Source: Bemisia tabaci (Eukaryota; Arthropoda; Insecta; Hemiptera; Aleyrodidae). From it: a stretch of DNA of 64,000 bases. Each line of letters starts with the position of its first letter. The first letter of the stretch is position 1. Below the pieces are notes generated by a model. It ran no database searches and was not told the origin of the DNA. It was given only the letters and a program-made list of their open reading frames with translations. The DNA lies in NCBI RefSeq assembly GCF_918797505.1, contig NC_092797.1:21961372-22025371 (forward strand). The letters run 5' to 3'. Below are positions 61,601 through 64,000 of this stretch, one piece after another. A program made the translations under genes and the position numbers.

Positions 61601-63593
61601 TTGAAGATTTCATCCGGTATCAATTCAAGGCGGTTATCCTGGAAATAGAATGGGTAAGGTCAAAAAAGTATATTCATGCAGAAGAAGTCTATCTGCAATG
61701 AAGTTTCCCTGTAGATAGACTTCTTTTGCTTCGCTGCGTTAAAATATGACATAAACATTTAAACCAAAAAACGAAGTAAAAAGAATAATCGAAGTATGAG
61801 ATGAGATACTTGAAAAATCTTCATACGTACATACAGTAAAACTAAACTGCTTTATAAAAAAAAAACCCACTAAATTGAGGAGTTTTCTAAAAAAAGGACT
61901 TGCAAGTTTGTGGACCTCTTCTGACTGATAAGAAGGTAGATAATTTAAGTACCCTGCTGTTTATGAAACATAATGGGATCAAAAGGCACATGGGCACTTT
62001 TTGACGAAACTGAGACAGTAGTACCACTGCATTATGCTTTTTGAGCTACATCCACAGGAATAAAAAGAAAAGGGCAAAAATTGGATTGTGAAGGTCAGGT
62101 TTTCCACTCGATCTTATTTAAAAAGGGCATATTCTTTCAAAATTTTCATCCTCAGTACATAAAACTTACAGAAATCTAAAACTGCTATGCTCTCTTTGCA
62201 TTCAAGATAGAAGTTGTTTTGACACAATGAACTTTGATTGAAACATTCTCTTAAAATGAACTTATGTAGAATTACAGAAAACCAACTTACTTGTAAAAAT
62301 AATTCTTCTAACAGTGGAACAGAGTAACCTATGACAGGGTGCCTGGGTCTTGACAATTTTTTACTTGATCTTTCTTGAGTATAGACACGTTCAAAATCAC
62401 TAATTAATGGTAACCTTTCAATTTTATTTTGTGCTAGATTTAAATACCTAAACATAAAACAGGAAGGTTCGGGATCAGTAAAATTACATCACAGATAAAT
62501 TTCAGGCAACAGATTTGTGATGATAATTGTAAAACAAGAATAAATGAGTGCAATGAAACAATGAATACCCCTGAAGAAATTTCAGGGCAATTTCTCACTA
62601 ATACAAACAAAAATAGCAGGAATTTTTAGGAAAATTGTGCCGATAAAAACTCAATCTCTTTTTGACAAAGCTGCCTTAACAACACAGCATTATAATTTTT
62701 TTCATTGATTGTCAAATATATAACGGTGAAGCAGCCAGAGGCTTAGAAGTGACTCACCTGAGACTTTGCAACTGAAATATGACTGGAGGAATCCAATTGA
62801 GAGTATTATTGGATATATCCAATCTAGTAATGGCGTAAAGAACAACTTCTTTGCTCTTGGGATTTAGCCTAAGTTTTGGATTTACCCGCAGGGCAGCATC
62901 AACCTAGGAAATAAGAATTCAAAGGTCAGAGTAAGAAAAATCAAAAGAAGGCTTGAAAAGCAACAGTCATTTGTTTTTAAACTTAAGAGTGGAGTTTGAA
63001 ACGAGGGTAAATTTTGTTGAATAGAGATAAAAGTTTCTCCACTCAAAGTACATTTAAAGTACCTATAAATACCATTTTAGTGATGCTATATACCTAGCAA
63101 ATGTTCATATATTACAGACATCATTATTGTTTTGATAAGAATCAACATTCATCAGATTCAAGTATGCTTGTGATTTAAGTTTATGAAGCAACATAATTTT
63201 AAAGCATTTTAATTTTATGGCAAAAAGAGTCCTTACCAGCCACTGTGGTTTGATTTTCGACAACTGGCACTTCTGGCAGTGCCAATTTATCATGACTGGA
63301 GTGTCAGCAAACAAACTGCTGTATGTCAGTCCTGTGATTCCCCCGAACTGCATAGCTGGGAGGTTTTCACTCATTGATTTTTTATTTATGCGATGCTCTG
63401 GATCTGGGAATGCTTTGATGGAGAGAAGTTTTGCCGTTAAAATATCATCTTTGTTTCCTACGACAACACTCAATGCTTTGCAATCATCATCTCGGGCACC
63501 GTGTTTCAAAAGCAGATCCACCATTGTTAGATCACGATTTCGACAAGCTTCCACCAAAGGTGTTGTGTTGTCTTCATTTTGAGATAGAGCACC
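35056..63593 (-). CDS. Lrrk: Leucine-rich repeat kinase (LRRK), 31 exons, N-terminus off the right edge
   Basis: A large multidomain GTPase-kinase of the ROCO family, homologous to human LRRK1/LRRK2; insects usually have one such gene. Family members act at membranes and lysosomes, and the human enzymes phosphorylate Rab GTPases. I placed 31 exons, from 63593-63237 to the last at 35382-35056 (TAA). Every junction has GT/AG borders and the phases agree throughout, giving 2119 codons plus stop. Domains by residue of the visible part: ankyrin-like 1-60, leucine-rich repeats about 120-600, Roc about 620-840, COR about 850-1400, kinase about 1425-1735, WD40-like tail 1760-2119. An acceptor at 63594 shows that earlier exons exist. 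By comparison with a typical insect LRRK of about 2400 residues, roughly 300 residues are missing. The domain blocks are described in separate entries. Confidence 0.95.
35651..35823. mobile_element. About 170-bp palindromic element in LRRK intron
   Basis: CAGCAATAAAAG at the left pairs with CTTTTATTGCCATG at the right, and the arms continue inward to a strong inner hairpin. There GCGTCTACTCACAAAAACAG pairs with CTGTTTGTGTGAGTAGACGC, about 20 bp with one mismatch. The loop region is AACATGTAGGCAAAATGTTC. It is non-coding. It could be a small MITE; the inner hairpin could also be processed as RNA if transcribed. Confidence 0.55.
36032..36294 (-). mobile_element. 260-bp palindromic MITE family, copy E (inverted, LRRK intron)
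   Basis: Read on the minus strand this has the family layout. TTGACGGTATAACTGCAAG forms the left arm, and a core GCAGATTTCCTGTCATAC then TTCATTTTTTAATGG follows. A GAATATTCTGTGAAAATTTC block comes next, and a right arm ends with CAGTTTCACCGTTGAA. It is the only one of the five copies in this orientation. Confidence 0.6.
36775..37811. mobile_element. 1.0-kb foldback element in LRRK intron
   Basis: CGAGGGTCATCCAAAAAGTG at the left is mirrored by TACTTTTTGGATAACTCTCG at the right. The arms pair imperfectly over about 500 bp each through TTCCCTACCTTGTATCTTCC, CAAGCTCAAGCTTTTGAAAA, GTCTCCACCTCTGTTTTAAA and TTGACAGCGCTCTGC, meeting near 37300. Divergence between arms is clearly higher than in the other two foldbacks, so this insertion is older. 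Tips of the CGAGGGTNNTCCAAAAAGT kind followed by TA resemble Tc1/mariner ends. Frames in the arms are broken and no transposase motif could be recognised. Confidence 0.75.
41212..46154 (-). CDS. Lrrk: LRRK protein kinase domain exons
   Basis: Exons 46154-45948, 45195-44944, 44191-44050, 43776-43667, 42689-42567 and 41407-41212. All catalytic landmarks are present: glycine loop GRGAFGFVFKG, VAMKML lysine, hinge-side IVLDLAPLGALDATL, catalytic loop IIYRDLKSENVLVW, LADYG in place of the usual DFG, activation segment ending GFGGTEGFMAPEI, VDCFSFGMFIYELL, and CWAQGPRDRPSASQI at the end of the C-lobe. The YRDLK and DYG variants are characteristic of LRRK kinases; the glycine of DYG corresponds to human LRRK2 G2019. 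Its codon is split by the intron between 44050 and 43776. All key residues are intact, so the kinase should be active. Confidence 0.93.
42339..42370 (-). ncRNA. Hammerhead-like core in LRRK intron
   Basis: On the minus strand CTTGAAGA is followed by a stem, AGGGGCT/AGCCCT around a GGAG loop, and then GAAACACGTC. This is the CUGANGA-stem II-GAAAC plan of a hammerhead ribozyme with one variant base in the first box. The surrounding DNA is a TTTTAGTTTTAATTT low-complexity stretch. The phrase CCTTGAAGAAG also occurs beside the hammerhead-like pair at 27200, which suggests related retroelement debris. Stems I and III are not clear. Confidence 0.3.
42781..42808. repeat. G-rich low-complexity tract
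   Basis: A run of G with interspersed C and T (GGGGGGGGGGCGGGCGGGTG) lies in an LRRK intron. It has four or more G-runs close together and could form a G-quadruplex. Similar C or G runs occur at 12698, 13441, 18800, 19322 and 53847 in this window. Confidence 0.6.
47219..54704 (-). CDS. Lrrk: LRRK COR domain and linker exons
   Basis: Exons 54704-54480, 54074-53952, 53023-52830, 51635-51542, 50670-50471, 49959-49554, 48321-48036 and 47393-47219. COR (C-terminal of Roc) is the dimerisation and signal-transfer module between GTPase and kinase. Typical text includes VPASYIALEDVI, LHQATLFLHENG, GVLLHYDDATLKDLYFLDP then QWLCDMLAHVVT, the winged-helix part KHVFKSSQLG then YIVSLLNKFEVAL, and LLLMSYFPSGFWSRLITRVL. 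After COR, exon 48321-48036 holds CPHCIASTLVSEL and an acidic serine-rich stretch that includes DSGVGPDS. Exon 47393-47219 (VEECILAAYDKKIIKCPNHG) leads into the kinase. The hAT-type MITE at 53361-53671 lies in an intron of this block. Confidence 0.9.
50084..50138. repeat. 21-bp stem hairpin in LRRK intron
   Basis: CAATTTATGGTCCTTGCCGC and the following C pair with the inverse at 50118-50138, with a single mismatch across 21 bp. The loop is 13 bases (ATTATCCACACAA). The structure is much stronger than expected by chance in AT-rich intron DNA. It could be a tiny transposon remnant, a small-RNA precursor or a simple palindrome. No longer homologous flanks are seen. Confidence 0.6.
53361..53671. 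mobile_element. hAT-type MITE with 8-bp target duplication
   Basis: This 311-bp element starts TAGAGTCCCTTTATACTGAG and ends with the exact inverse. The terminal inverted repeat is perfect for 33 bp (on through AGTCAAGACAATT). GTCAAACC occurs directly on both sides (53353-53360 and 53672-53679), an exact 8-bp target-site duplication, the hallmark of the hAT superfamily. The interior is non-coding, so it depends on a transposase elsewhere. Perfect ends and duplication mean the insertion is fairly young. It sits in an LRRK intron between COR exons. Confidence 0.9.
55245..58221 (-). CDS. Lrrk: LRRK Roc GTPase domain exons
   Basis: Exons 58221-57944, 57218-57073, 56524-56380, 55866-55757 and 55384-55245. 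The Ras-like domain has a P-loop GIQGIGKTSLLEQL (G1), an STVGVDINDW switch I region, switch II TWDFGGQREYYATHQYFL (G3, DFGG), YLVVWKIPDG, and the nucleotide-specificity motif IIIGTHYDM (G4, THxD as in LRRKs). DTIEVSCKTRHNIKLL follows as the G5 region. The first residues of exon 55866-55757 (ARAPNS) include the arginine that aligns with human LRRK2 R1441. All nucleotide-binding residues are conserved. The upstream part of exon 58221 (PPQMGLLSRLWSFNTRGCNL) is the LRR-Roc linker. Confidence 0.92.
56599..56763. mobile_element. Small inverted-repeat element in LRRK intron
   Basis: GGTTGACTGCCAGGTGAGAC at the left and GTCTCACCAGAAAGTCAACC at the right pair over about 25 bp with three or four mismatches. 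Between them are further self-complementary words (CCAGACCAGGCCTGACATTG against AATGTCAGGCTGGCCTGAC). It is GC-richer than the surrounding intron and has no coding potential. Confidence 0.55.
58965..63593 (-). CDS. Lrrk: LRRK ankyrin-like and leucine-rich repeat exons
   Basis: Exons 63593-63237, 62903-62758, 62447-62291, 61638-61136, 60489-60305, 59585-59398 and 59130-58965. The first holds an ankyrin repeat (NTTPLVEACRNRDLTMVDLL then LKHGARDDD). The following exons carry LRR units of the LxxLxLSxNxLxxLP type: ITRLDISNNTLNWIPPVIF, YLNLAQNKIERLP, LVTLDVSNNKLHTLP, LKELNVAFNLLKDLP, LSALNLSHNQFTSIP, LKQLDLSNNKVCVWP and ISMLDLSNNQLKKIPASIY. Exon 61638-61136 contains a long serine/acid-rich insertion between repeats, with DSGLES. 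The LRRs are a protein-interaction surface that shields the kinase in resting human LRRK2. Confidence 0.9.
61678..61731. repeat. Short hairpin in LRRK intron
   Basis: GCAGAAGAAGTCTATCTGCA pairs with TGTAGATAGACTTCTTTTGC across a loop of about 14 bases, with a stem of about 19 bp and few mismatches. It lies about 40 bp upstream (in gene sense) of the LRR exon that starts at 61638. It could be a MITE remnant or affect splicing of that exon. No function is shown. Confidence 0.45.
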
Positions 63594-64000
63594 CTGAAAA
63601 ATTGAAAATTTTGTCTTTTGTGGTTTTTCTTGTATTTCCTCTTTGGTATCATGATTGCGAATCATCCGAAAATAACGTAAAGAAATAAGAATGCGGAACT
63701 CAGACTATTTCTCATTTTTAAAAAACTTAGAAAAAATCTTAAAGGCATGATTGTAGCCAAAAAGATTACATCAAAGTAATTATTGAGGATTGGAGAAAAC
63801 CACTGAAAATGGAGCAAATTTTAGAAAAGGAGTCTAAAATAATACAGATTTTCAGGGAATTTACAATTCTTCATCATTATTTGGGTTCAAGTGCCCAATG
63901 ACACGGATAGACAAAAGAATAATTTCAAAGTACTGTATACGAGTAAACATATATATTTGGATTCTCAAAAGTATTTATTTTACTGCTTTCACACAGATCT
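63594..64000. other. LRRK intron running off the window
   Basis: The acceptor TTTTTCAG|GGTGC at 63594-63595 shows that this stretch is intron upstream of the first visible LRRK exon. It is AT-rich and I see no exon, repeat or RNA gene in it. Confidence 0.6.

Overview
The window is animal nuclear DNA, most likely from an arthropod. It is AT-rich, its coding sequence is broken into short exons with GT/AG borders, and its introns are long and full of inverted-repeat transposons. The protein set (a single LRRK-type gene, COX4, PSMD13 and an ER M28 peptidase) and the repeat style would suit a hemipteran insect such as a whitefly. That species-level guess is inference and is not proved by the sequence.

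Layout. (1) 2126-17625, plus strand: ERMP1/Fxna, an ER membrane M28 metallopeptidase. Thirteen coding exons are visible and the initiator exon is missing. One catalytic-domain exon carries a 5-bp tandem duplication that breaks the frame. (2) 17626-22966: a gene-free convergent interval holding three inverted-repeat elements. (3) 22967-27766, minus strand, with a probable 5' UTR exon at about 29178-29300: cytochrome c oxidase subunit 4 (COX4). (4) 29462-30625, plus strand: an intronless proteasome lid subunit, PSMD13/Rpn9, head-to-head with COX4 across a short shared promoter. (5) 30626-35055: a gene-free convergent interval with three small inverted-repeat elements. (6) 35056-63593, minus strand: the LRRK (leucine-rich repeat kinase) gene. 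Thirty-one exons join in frame into 2119 codons plus stop, running ankyrin-like, LRR, Roc GTPase, COR, kinase and C-terminal WD40-like region. The N-terminus lies beyond the right edge.

The four genes share no pathway. They are ordinary housekeeping or signalling genes placed side by side, and only COX4 and PSMD13 look physically coupled, through their common promoter. The unusual content is in the non-coding DNA. There are three foldback elements of about 1.0-1.4 kb in introns of three different genes, two of them with the same ACAGGGTGT ends. A palindromic family of about 260 bp has five copies. Two copies of a TCGCGAT-rich element have CCCAAGTAGCA ends. One hAT-type MITE has a perfect 33-bp inverted repeat and a perfect 8-bp target duplication. 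Several hammerhead-ribozyme-like cores and a 21-bp intronic hairpin are also present.

All exon borders were placed by eye from GT/AG sites, reading phase and family knowledge. Element borders are accurate to a few bases at best. No alignment, folding or database search was run.
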